This document shows, piece after piece, positions 16,030 to 22,844 of a stretch of DNA of 27,359 bases. Positions within the stretch are counted from its first letter, which is position 1, and each line of letters opens with the position of its first letter. The position numbers and the translations under genes were made by a program. Source of the stretch: an uncultured Peptococcaceae bacterium (GTDB lineage Bacteria > Bacillota > Desulfitobacteriia > Desulfitobacteriales > Syntrophobotulaceae); the NCBI GenBank assembly GCA_937892995.1, contig CALBJS010000111.1:1-27359 (forward strand), written 5' to 3'. The notes beneath the pieces were generated by a model. It was not told the origin of the DNA. It saw nothing but the letters and a program-made list of their open reading frames with translations, and searched no databases.

Positions 16030-16506
16030 TCAGGAAGAGTGTACTCTAGATAGTTGTTTAATCAGATTAGCAGTTTCGATTGCGGTCATAGCATCAAAAC
16101 CCTTGTTCCCAGCTTTTGTCCCCGCTCTTTCAATGGCCTGTTCAATGGTATCAGTAGTTAATACCCCGAAAATAACAGGGATTCCGGTCTCTAAGCTGAC
16201 GTTGGCGATACCTTTGCTTACTTCACTGCTAACATAATCAAAGTGGGGGGTAGCCCCTCTAATCACTGCACCAAGACAAATTACAGCGTCAAATTGTTTT
16301 TGTACTGCAATTTTTTTAGCGATCAGAGGGATTTCAAATGAGCCGGGGACCCATACTAATTCAATATTGTCCTCATCTACGCCATGTCTTTTTAAGGCAT
16401 CGATAGCACCGCCGATCAGTTTATTAGTAATAAATTCATTGAATCTACCCGCCACAATAGCAAATTTAAGATTTTCGGCAATTAGTTTTCCTTCCAGTAC
16501 TTTCAA
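16030..16506 (-). CDS. ribH: 6,7-dimethyl-8-ribityllumazine synthase
   Basis: RibH condenses 5-amino-6-ribitylamino-uracil with 3,4-dihydroxy-2-butanone 4-phosphate, the step before riboflavin synthase, and usually assembles as a pentamer or 60-subunit shell. The 158 residues match the family. Substrate-site motifs are AGRFNEFI (about 19-26), VPGSFEIP (53-60), GAVIRGATPHFDYV with the catalytic H88, and FGVLTTDT (113-120). The start was moved from the in-frame ATG at 16524 to TTG at 16506. AAAGGA lies 9 bases before this TTG, and MKVLEGKLIAENLKF is the family's standard beginning, whereas the ATG has no ribosome site. It is the last gene of the rib operon, 46 bases after ribBA. Confidence 0.96.
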   Translation of the reverse strand: MKVLEGKLIAENLKFAIVAGRFNEFITNKLIGGAIDALKRHGVDEDNIELVWVPGSFEIPLIAKKIAVQKQFDAVICLGAVIRGATPHFDYVSSEVSKGIANVSLETGIPVIFGVLTTDTIEQAIERAGTKAGNKGFDAMTAIETANLIKQLSRVHSS

Positions 16507-16552
16507 ATCTAACAATCCTTTCATAATAGAATAGAGTATTTTGAAGAATTAA

Positions 16553-17773
16553 TTATCTAACATTACTAAGATAGTGGCCCATTTTAGCTTTTTTAGTAAA
16601 TAGATACCGCTCGTTTTCAGGTCGAGGGCAAATCTCAACAGGAACTCTCTCCACTACTTGGATACCGTACCCCTCTAATCCTACAATTTTTTTGGGATTA
16701 TTGGTCATTAGGCGCACTTTGGTAATTCCCAAATCAGCAAGGATTTGAGCTCCAACACCATAATCGCGTAAATCTGGAGGAAATCCCAGGGCAATGTTCG
16801 CTTCAACAGTATCTTTGCCTTGTTCTTGAAGCTTGTAAGCTTTTAATTTATTTAAAAGGCCTATGCCACGTCCTTCTTGACGCATATAAAGGAAGACACC
16901 TCGACCCTCACGTTCAATTTGCTTTAATGAGGCAGATAATTGGTCTCGGCAATCACATCTTCTGGAGGAAAATACATCTCCGGTTAAGCATTCGGAATGT
17001 ACTCTTACTAAAGCTGGTTTACCGTCATCTACTACACCTTTTATTAAAGCTAGATGTTCCTTATTGTCAATTTTACTTCTATAACCGATAGCTTTAAAGA
17101 TTCCGTAATCGGTAGGAAATTCAATACTCTCAGTCATTTCTATCAAATTTTCATTACGTCTCCGGTAACTAATAAGATCCTTAATAGTAATCATTTTAAG
17201 TTGATGCTTTTTCTTAAATTCAATTAAGTCAGGTATTCTAGCCATTGTACCATCATCATTCATTATCTCACACAATACTCCAGCAGGCTCTAATCCTGCA
17301 AGGCGAGCAAGATCTACTGAACCTTCAGTATGACCGGCTCTTACTAAGACTCCTCCAGCTTTAGCTTGGAGAGGAAAGATATGTCCGGGTTTATGAAGAT
17401 CGTAGGGTTTACTGTTCTTATTTACCAAAACTTGAATTGTATTGGCTCTCTCATACGCAGATATACCTGTGGTACTGGAAGCAGCGTCGACACTAACTGT
17501 AAAGGCTGTACCGTGAGGATCGGTATTATGATAGACCATAAGATCTAAATCCAATTCTTTTAGACGTTCAGGGGTTAGGGGTACACATATTAGACCGCGC
17601 CCATAAGTAGCCATAAAATTAATAGCTTCCGGTGTAGCCTTTTCAGCGGCCATAATAAGGTCTCCCTCATTTTCTCTGTCTTCATCATCAACAACGATAA
17701 TCATTTTTCCGGTTTTGATGTCCTCAAGTGCTTCCTCAATTGTGTTAAAAACGTTTTTCTGATTAAACTGCAT
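16553..17773 (-). CDS. ribBA: Bifunctional DHBP synthase / GTP cyclohydrolase II
   Basis: Two entry enzymes of riboflavin synthesis are fused. The N-terminal RibB domain (about 1-205) makes 3,4-dihydroxy-2-butanone 4-phosphate from ribulose-5-phosphate and has DDEDRENEGDL (about 29-39) and RAGHTEGSVDLARL. The C-terminal RibA domain (about 210-400) opens GTP and has the zinc motif CLTGDVFSSRRCDC and the catalytic RQEGRGIGL. All catalytic signatures are intact. The start was set at the ATG at 17773 (406 residues), with AAAGGAG 11 bases before it; the in-frame GTG four codons upstream would begin right on the ribosome site. It follows ribE after 20 bases in the same operon. Confidence 0.97.
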   Translation of the reverse strand: MQFNQKNVFNTIEEALEDIKTGKMIIVVDDEDRENEGDLIMAAEKATPEAINFMATYGRGLICVPLTPERLKELDLDLMVYHNTDPHGTAFTVSVDAASSTTGISAYERANTIQVLVNKNSKPYDLHKPGHIFPLQAKAGGVLVRAGHTEGSVDLARLAGLEPAGVLCEIMNDDGTMARIPDLIEFKKKHQLKMITIKDLISYRRRNENLIEMTESIEFPTDYGIFKAIGYRSKIDNKEHLALIKGVVDDGKPALVRVHSECLTGDVFSSRRCDCRDQLSASLKQIEREGRGVFLYMRQEGRGIGLLNKLKAYKLQEQGKDTVEANIALGFPPDLRDYGVGAQILADLGITKVRLMTNNPKKIVGLEGYGIQVVERVPVEICPRPENERYLFTKKAKMGHYLSNVR

Positions 17774-17793
17774 CCTAAAAATCACTCCTTTAT

Positions 17794-18441
17794 TTAAATA
17801 AAACCATGTTCTGTTAAGAAACTTAAAGATATATCATTTCTTACCGAAGTCTTCTCCGGTTTAAGAAATTTTGCTACATATTTACCAATAATATCCGTTT
17901 CTAGATTCACCATAGATCCAATTCCTTTGAAACCAAGAGTTGTATTTTTATGCGTATGGGGAATTAGAGAAACTGAAAAAAAGTCTTGACCAACATCCAC
18001 CAGAGTTAAGGAGATTCCATCAACTGAAATTGACCCCTTAGGAATTAAATAAAGTGCCAGGTCTTCAGTGGTAGTTATTTGATATACGCTAGCAATCCCG
18101 ATTTTCCTAATTACGGAGATTTCCCCAATTCCATCAACATGACCGCTAATTAGGTGTCCTCCCAGACGAGTCTGTAATTGTAGAGCCCTTTCTAAGTTTA
18201 CTTTGGCTTGTGGTATTAATTCTTGTAAATTAGTCTTCTTTAAAGTCTCATACATTATATCTACCGAGAAATATCCTTTGGACATCTCTGTAACGGTCAG
18301 ACAGACACCATTGACAGCAATGCTGTCGCCAATTTTGGATCCATCCAGCACTTTACTAGCTTCTATAGTTAGTCTAGCTGAATCCTTTAGAGAATTTAAC
18401 TTTCGGACTGTTCCTAATTCTTCAATAATACCGGTAAACAA
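17794..18441 (-). CDS. ribE: Riboflavin synthase, alpha subunit
   Basis: This enzyme dismutates two molecules of 6,7-dimethyl-8-ribityllumazine to riboflavin and the RibH substrate; it works as a homotrimer. The 215 residues contain two lumazine-binding repeats: MFTGIIEELGTV with NGVCLTV (about 1-95) and HLISGHVDGIGEI with SVDGISLTLVDV (about 96-195). The repeat cores are complete. The start codon is TTG at 18441, where the conserved MFTGIIE begins; the ribosome site is weak (GGATG about 12 bases before, or AGG nearer). It lies 37 bases after ribD and 20 bases before ribBA, consistent with one operon. The symbol ribE follows Bacillus/clostridial usage (ribC in E. coli). Confidence 0.96.
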   Translation of the reverse strand: MFTGIIEELGTVRKLNSLKDSARLTIEASKVLDGSKIGDSIAVNGVCLTVTEMSKGYFSVDIMYETLKKTNLQELIPQAKVNLERALQLQTRLGGHLISGHVDGIGEISVIRKIGIASVYQITTTEDLALYLIPKGSISVDGISLTLVDVGQDFFSVSLIPHTHKNTTLGFKGIGSMVNLETDIIGKYVAKFLKPEKTSVRNDISLSFLTEHGFI

Positions 18442-18478
18442 AGCCTAATCACATCCAACAATTTATTATTTTTAAGTC

Positions 18479-19573
18479 CTAATTGACATAGCCTGAAACT
18501 TTGTAATTCCCGTCAAGCTCACTTATTTGCACATTATTAACTCCAATAACCTCATCCATTTTAGAAAAACTTAAGCCAGAAAGGGGAGAGGGGCCTGATC
18601 CAGCAATTTTAGGAGCAAAAATGAATTCTATTTTATCTATAAGTTTTTTCCTTAACATTTTACCCGCCAAAGTACCACCTCCTTCTAGTAAGACACTGTG
18701 CCAGCCCCTGGTTGCGATATCTTCCATAAGATTTGTTAGGGGTACATATCTATCTGTATTATATTGCCATATTTCGATATTCTCTTTCCCCTTTAACAGT
18801 TCGACCTTTTCATGATTAGCCGCTTTGGTAGTCACCAGAATACAATGAGAAGAAGAATTAGTAATTACTTGAGCGTCAAGGGGTATGGAAAGACGGCCAT
18901 CGATTATTATCTTGACGGGATCCCGTCCACCTTCTATGTTGCGACATGTCAATAAAGGATTATCCTTTATTACCGTGTTACTTCCGACCATAATAGTATC
19001 GTAAATATTTCTTAAACCGTGTACATAGTGTCTTGCTCCTTCAGAGGTAATCCATTTTGAATCCCCAGATTCCACTGCAGTTTTACCATCGAGTGTTAAA
19101 GCACTCTTGTAAAGTATAAAAGGAAGTTTTTTAGTAATAGCTTTAATAAAAAATTCATTTATTTTCATTGCTTTTTCGGCAAGGATACCTATCTCTACAG
19201 TGATCCCAGCTTCTTTTAGTTTCTTTATTCCTTGACCACTTACTAGTGGGTTAGGATCCATCATAGCGACAACTACTCGTTTTACTCCGGCTAGTATCAA
19301 AGCATCAGCACAGGGGGGGGTCCGACCATGATGAGAACAGGGTTCAAGAGTTACGTAAACATCAGACCCTTTAGCCTCATTTCCAGCTGCTTTTAAGGCC
19401 TTGACTTCAGCATGAGGGGTACCGGCTTTGGCATGATAACCTTCTCCTACGATATGCTCATTTCTTACTATTACACAGCCAACAAGTGGGTTAGGGCTAG
19501 TTCTTCCAAGAGCTAAAAGAGAAAGTTCTAAGGCTCTTTCCATAAATATCTTATCTTGCGATTTTTTGTCCAT
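18479..19573 (-). CDS. ribD: Bifunctional diaminohydroxyphosphoribosylaminopyrimidine deaminase / reductase
   Basis: RibD performs the deamination and reduction steps after GTP cyclohydrolase II. The N-terminal cytidine-deaminase-like domain (about 1-145) has the zinc site: HAEVKAL (about 54-60) and PCSHHGRTPPCADAL (about 78-92). The C-terminal reductase domain (about 148-364) has KSALTLDGKTA, ITSEGARHYVHGLRN, MVGSNTVIKDNP and LLEGGGTLAGKML, all standard NADPH/substrate motifs. The 364 residues match the family. GAGGAG lies 8 bases before the ATG. It is the first gene of the rib operon, directly behind a riboswitch-controlled terminator. Confidence 0.97.
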   Translation of the reverse strand: MDKKSQDKIFMERALELSLLALGRTSPNPLVGCVIVRNEHIVGEGYHAKAGTPHAEVKALKAAGNEAKGSDVYVTLEPCSHHGRTPPCADALILAGVKRVVVAMMDPNPLVSGQGIKKLKEAGITVEIGILAEKAMKINEFFIKAITKKLPFILYKSALTLDGKTAVESGDSKWITSEGARHYVHGLRNIYDTIMVGSNTVIKDNPLLTCRNIEGGRDPVKIIIDGRLSIPLDAQVITNSSSHCILVTTKAANHEKVELLKGKENIEIWQYNTDRYVPLTNLMEDIATRGWHSVLLEGGGTLAGKMLRKKLIDKIEFIFAPKIAGSGPSPLSGLSFSKMDEVIGVNNVQISELDGNYKVSGYVN

Positions 19574-19599
19574 ATATTATTCTCCTCGTATAATATAAA

Positions 19600-19621
19600 A
19601 TGCCCAGATTGCTCTGGGCAT
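19600..19621 (-). terminator. Riboswitch-controlled terminator in the ribD leader
   Basis: On the minus strand, ATGCCCAGA / TCTGGGCAT form a 9-base stem with a 4-base loop, followed by TTTATATTATA just before the ribD ribosome site. Its segment CCCAGAG (19612-19618) is exactly complementary to CTCTGGG at the 5' end of the FMN aptamer (19775-19781), a ready-made antiterminator pairing. Confidence 0.85.
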
Positions 19622-19672
19622 AGAAAAGATAAAATAATAAAATCATTATGATGTATCCTAAAGAAACACCAT

Positions 19673-19784
19673 AAACAGCTCTTTCCATCCAGACTATTAC
19701 TGTCGGCTTCGTAATCTCAACGAATCTGCCAGAAGGCTCGCGGGCTTTACCGCCGGTAAGGAATTACACCTATCCCCAGAGTTT
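19673..19784 (-). ncRNA. FMN riboswitch (RFN element)
   Basis: The minus strand carries the conserved RFN core in order: CTCTGGGGATAGGTGTAATT, then CCGGCGGTAAAGCCCGCGA, then GGCAGATTCGTTGAGATTAC, and the 3' block GAAGCCGACAGTAATAGTC followed by TGGATGGAAAGAG. The outer helix P1 can form from CTCT and AGAG with flanking AAAC/GTTT. FMN binding closes P1 and should free the downstream terminator arm, turning off the rib operon. It sits about 100 bases upstream of ribD. Confidence 0.96.
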
Positions 19785-19811
19785 AATAAATATAAAATTT
19801 GTTCAATAATT

Positions 19812-19840
19812 ATCATACTTCATGCTACAAAATAATGCAA
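19812..19840 (-). promoter_or_regulatory. Promoter of the riboflavin operon
   Basis: On the minus strand TTGCAT (19835-19840) and TATGAT (19812-19817) are 17 bases apart, about 28 bases upstream of the FMN aptamer. The -10 is good and the -35 weak. Confidence 0.55.
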
Positions 19841-19865
19841 TTATAATTATCCTTTTATCCTATGG

Positions 19866-20399
19866 TTATTTATCTTTAATAGCAGTAAAATCTTGCTTTA
19901 ATAAACCTAAGAGAATTCCATCATAATATTCCCCATGAATATAATATGATTCACGGAGTTTACCCTCAATAATAAATCCAAGTTTCCGATAACAGGCTAT
20001 TGCCCTAAGATTATTTTGCCAGGTTTCTGCTGTTAATCTTCGAAAATTCCATTGGTTAAATAAGTATTTAATAAAAATAGTTAAAGAATCTAAGCCATAA
20101 CCTTTTCCCCAATAGTCTTTAAGACCTATTCCAATATATAATCTGGCTGATCTTGCAGGAATATTCACCTGATCAAAACCTATAGTGCCTATTAAGTTTC
20201 CTTTTTGATCAGTTATTGCATACCGATTTTCATCTTCTTCGTACATTTTTCTTTCTATATCTTCCCGACGCAAGAAGTGAACCAGGGGCCAATTACCACT
20301 TACCCAGTAAGAGAAGTCATGTTCATTGTACCATTCATATAGATTTTCAAGGTCGTTGATTTCCAGTGGACGTATTTGGGCTAAATCTCCATTCAACAT
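19866..20399 (-). CDS. GNAT-family N-acetyltransferase (RimJ/RimL-like)
   Basis: This 177-residue cytoplasmic protein has the GNAT fold of the RimJ/RimL/SpeG branch: an N-terminal IRPLEINDLENLYEW, the acetyl-CoA loop GLKDYWGKGYGLDSL (about 96-110, the Q/RxxGxG/A motif as W-G-K-G-Y-G), and the ending AETWQNNLRAIACYRKLGF (about 124-142) with the conserved Asn and Tyr. Enzymes of this branch acetylate ribosomal-protein N-termini, polyamines or antibiotics, so a substrate cannot be assigned. AAGGGGA lies about 6 bases before the ATG. It lies between the tRNA-Pro gene and the rib operon, on the same strand as both. It may be transcribed on its own or by readthrough from the tRNA promoter. Confidence 0.87.
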   Translation of the reverse strand: MLNGDLAQIRPLEINDLENLYEWYNEHDFSYWVSGNWPLVHFLRREDIERKMYEEDENRYAITDQKGNLIGTIGFDQVNIPARSARLYIGIGLKDYWGKGYGLDSLTIFIKYLFNQWNFRRLTAETWQNNLRAIACYRKLGFIIEGKLRESYYIHGEYYDGILLGLLKQDFTAIKDK

Positions 20400-20556
20400 A
20401 AATATCCCCTTAAAGAAATGATATTTTTAAAGTTAATCTATTTTTAATTAGAATAGCTAACACACTAGAATTCTCCTATGTACTATTGCCTAAAATAACA
20501 GGTTAAACTAAAAAGGTTTAAGCACTCTTCTGCCTAAAATATTTAGGATCTTAGAC

Positions 20557-20591
20557 AAAAAAACTAAGTGCTCACGTCCAGAGTGCTTAGT
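20557..20591 (-). terminator. Imperfect hairpin plus T tract after tRNA-Pro
   Basis: On the minus strand ACTAAGCACTC, a 7-base loop, and GAGCACTTAGT are followed by seven T. The stem is 6 pairs, two mismatches (C-A, A-C) and 3 pairs, so it is weaker than it looks. Its location 30 bases after the tRNA and the T tract support a terminator. Confidence 0.55.
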
Positions 20592-20620
20592 TAGTTAAAA
20601 GAGCTAATACTTATTTTCAA

Positions 20621-20697
20621 TGGTCGGGGCGACAGGACTTGAACCTGCGGCCTCTTGGTCCCGAACCAAGCACGCTACCAAACTGCGCTACGCCCCG
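20621..20697 (-). tRNA. tRNA-Pro (anticodon CGG)
   Basis: The 77-base minus-strand sequence folds as a cloverleaf. The acceptor CGGGGCG pairs with CGCCCCG, and the D stem is GCGC/GCGT. The anticodon stem CTTGG/CCAAG encloses the loop TTCGGGA (anticodon at 20661-20663). The T stem is GCAGG/CCTGT with loop TTCAAGT. The 3' CCA is encoded. G37 after the anticodon is normal for tRNA-Pro. It reads CCG codons. Confidence 0.97.
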
Positions 20698-20712
20698 TTA
20701 TTAACACATAAA

Positions 20713-20741
20713 ATCATAACAAACCGTCAAATTTATGTCAA
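20713..20741 (-). promoter_or_regulatory. Promoter of tRNA-Pro
   Basis: A perfect TTGACA (20736-20741) and TATGAT (20713-20718) are 17 bases apart on the minus strand, about 16 bases before the mature tRNA 5' end. This is one of the best promoters in the window. Confidence 0.85.
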
Positions 20742-21038
20742 GTAAATATCCATAGCCACTAAATATCTCAGCCTTAATAATAGGCCCTCGAATGTCCTTG
20801 ATTGCTCTTATTAAAGGCCAATGGTTCTTGCAAACGAATTCAGTCCTTAGAACTATATCGAAATTTAAGCAAAATTAACCTAGAAATCATTAAAAAGAAT
20901 AGCAATGATACAATTTAGTTTAAAAATTGTGCCAAATTATATAAAAGTTTATCTTTAAAGTAGGAAATATTAAGAGAATGTCGAAAGAGATAGTTGGTAT
21001 AGTATATTAGGTTAATTATATATCACAGGAGTTAGTAT
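20742..21038. other. Intergenic region between tRNA-Pro and the degS-like gene
   Basis: AT-rich and apparently non-coding. It must hold the promoter of the rightward two-component genes. TTGGTA (20994-20999) and TATATA (21017-21022) are 17 bases apart, but a transcript from there would begin inside the ribosome site, so I do not accept it. TATAGT/TATATT sequences around 20998-21008 are alternative -10 boxes with poor -35 partners. Confidence 0.4.
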
Positions 21039-22181
21039 ATGGATCATTTAACCAATGTTTTCGAAGCTACCCTTAGGGCTGTAGAAGGTGGAAAAGAAGA
21101 AATATTTACTATTTATGAAATAACAAGATCTGAGATCCAAAGACTAAAGAAAGAATTAGAGTTCTTATGTTTAGAAATAACAGAAACAATTAATAAAGTT
21201 GATAAACAACAAGGGCAAGAAAAACGTTTAAGGCAAAAATTAATGGAGGTTAATAGAAACTTCGAAAAATACAGCGAGAGACAGATGCTCGATATTTATA
21301 CTGAAGCTAAAGATGCTCAAGTTGAATTGCGACTACTCCAAGCTAAAGAAATTCAACTTCGAACTAGAAGGGACGAGATTGAGAGATCTTTGAAAAACTT
21401 GGATGGCACAGTTCAAAGGGCAGAAAATCTTTTGAATCAGGTCGGCCTTGCAATTCGTTTATTAAAAGAAGGTATAACTGAAATTTCTCAGTTATATAGT
21501 AATGACCAGAGGAAAGAATTAGCTTTTCGGATAATTAAAGCTCAAGAAGAAGAAAGGAGAAGGGTTGCCAGAGAAGTTCATGATGGACCTGCCCAAAGCC
21601 TTGCAAACATCGTTCTTCGATTGGAGATAGCTGAGAAGCTTTTGATAATAGATCATGAAAAAGTAAAAAAAGAATTACATGAATTGAATAGTCTAGTGAG
21701 AGAAAACCTTAAAGATATCCGAAGGATAATCTTTGATCTTAGGCCTATCCCCCTAGATTGCACCGGAATAGTTGGAACTATAAAGAATTATATTAATAAT
21801 TATGAAAGAACGTATGGGATAGGGTGCCAGTTAATGATCGATGGTACAGAAAAACCCCTTAATTCGTCAATTGAGGTTGCTCTGTTTAGACTTGTGCAAG
21901 AAGGAATGACAAATGTAGCAAAACATGCTGATTCTTCTAAATGTGAAGTATATCTTCAGTTTTTGGATGATTGGATAATGGGGCAAATAATCGACTATGG
22001 AAAAGGTTTCAATACTAAGGAAGTATTAGATAATCCGGGAGAACATTTTGGACTAATTGGAATGAATGAACGTATTGAAATGTTTTCGGGGAAATTTTCT
22101 ATAAGATCGGTTCTAGGAAAAGGAACTATATTTGAGTTTGGACTTCCAACTTTGAATAAAGGAGGGCTGGCTAATGATTAG
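21039..22181 (+). CDS. DegS-like cytoplasmic sensor histidine kinase
   Basis: This 380-residue HisKA_3-family kinase has no membrane segment. Residues about 1-165 are largely coiled coil, like the DegS sensor domain. The dimerisation/phosphoacceptor block EEERRRVAREVHDGPAQSLA places the phosphorylated histidine at H181, and the ATPase domain follows with EGMTNVAKHADSSK (N box), DYGKGF (G1) and GKGTIFEFGLP. CAGGAG lies about 7 bases before the ATG. Its stop overlaps the response-regulator start by 8 bases, so the pair is translationally coupled. In Bacillus, DegS responds to cytoplasmic cues and controls exoenzymes, competence and motility; the signal and regulon here are unknown. Confidence 0.9.
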   Translation: MDHLTNVFEATLRAVEGGKEEIFTIYEITRSEIQRLKKELEFLCLEITETINKVDKQQGQEKRLRQKLMEVNRNFEKYSERQMLDIYTEAKDAQVELRLLQAKEIQLRTRRDEIERSLKNLDGTVQRAENLLNQVGLAIRLLKEGITEISQLYSNDQRKELAFRIIKAQEEERRRVAREVHDGPAQSLANIVLRLEIAEKLLIIDHEKVKKELHELNSLVRENLKDIRRIIFDLRPIPLDCTGIVGTIKNYINNYERTYGIGCQLMIDGTEKPLNSSIEVALFRLVQEGMTNVAKHADSSKCEVYLQFLDDWIMGQIIDYGKGFNTKEVLDNPGEHFGLIGMNERIEMFSGKFSIRSVLGKGTIFEFGLPTLNKGGLAND

Positions 22182-22812
22182 AGTAGTAATTGCAGATGAT
22201 CATCCCCTTTTGAGGGAAGGATTAAGAAGAATATTGGAATTTGAAGAAGGGATTGAAGTAATTGCTGAAGTGGGTGATGGACAGGGTGCAATCAATATAG
22301 CAAGAAGCAGCCTTTTTGATATATTGTTGATGGATCTTAATATGCCGGGCGTTAATGGTCTAGAAGCTTGTCGTGTAATTCGAAGAGAGCGACCGGAAAT
22401 TGGAATCTTGGTTTTGACTGTAGATGATTCGGATGAAAAAATTTTTCAAGTCTTACAACTTGGCGTTGCTGGATATCTTTTAAAAGATGTAATCCCCAAA
22501 ACTTTAGTCGATTCTATTCGAAAGGTATATATAGGGGAACCAATCCTGGCCCCAACAGTTACAGAAAAACTTCTTGGTCAGCTAAAAAGTTCTAGTGCTC
22601 CCAAAAATAATTTCGGATTAAGCAATAGGGAAATGGAAATACTTACATATGTTGTCAAAGGCTTTTCTAATAGGGAAATAGGAATTTCTTTATTTATCAG
22701 CGAAAAAACCGTGAAAAACCATTTGTCAAATATTTTCAGAAAGCTTGAGGTCGAAGACCGAACACAAGCTGCTCTAAAAGCCGTAAAGTTAAAATTAGTA
22801 CAATTAGATTAA
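22174..22812 (+). CDS. DegU-like response regulator (NarL/LuxR family)
   Basis: This 212-residue two-domain regulator is the partner of the upstream kinase. The receiver domain (about 1-120) has acidic-pocket D8-D9, phosphoacceptor D54 (LLMDLNMPG), a conserved Thr/Ser near 80 (LTVDDSD) and K104 (YLLKDV). The C-terminal LuxR-type helix-turn-helix (about 148-205) includes LSNREMEILTYVVKGFSNRE and SEKTVKNHLSNIFRKL. All phosphorylation residues are present. GGAGGG lies about 7 bases before the ATG, inside the kinase gene. The beta-CASP protein gene follows 32 bases downstream and is probably on the same transcript. Confidence 0.92.
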   Translation: MIRVVIADDHPLLREGLRRILEFEEGIEVIAEVGDGQGAINIARSSLFDILLMDLNMPGVNGLEACRVIRRERPEIGILVLTVDDSDEKIFQVLQLGVAGYLLKDVIPKTLVDSIRKVYIGEPILAPTVTEKLLGQLKSSSAPKNNFGLSNREMEILTYVVKGFSNREIGISLFISEKTVKNHLSNIFRKLEVEDRTQAALKAVKLKLVQLD

Positions 22813-22844
22813 AAAGATGTATAATATAGAAAAGGAGGAGAGGC

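Noticed and set aside
16025..16237. Plus-strand open frame over the 3' end of ribH
   Set aside because: Antisense of ribH and starts next to the clpB terminator; no ribosome site.
20563..20591. CIRCE-like inverted repeat (AAGCACTC...GAGTGCTT)
   Set aside because: CIRCE is TTAGCACTC-N9-GAGTGCTAA upstream of groE/dnaK. Here the arms have an extra base, the spacer is 7 on one reading, two positions do not pair, and the site follows a tRNA with a T tract, which fits a terminator better.
20994..21022. TTGGTA-17-TATATA as promoter of the degS-like gene
   Set aside because: Spacing is ideal, but the transcript would start within the ribosome binding site at 21027-21031.
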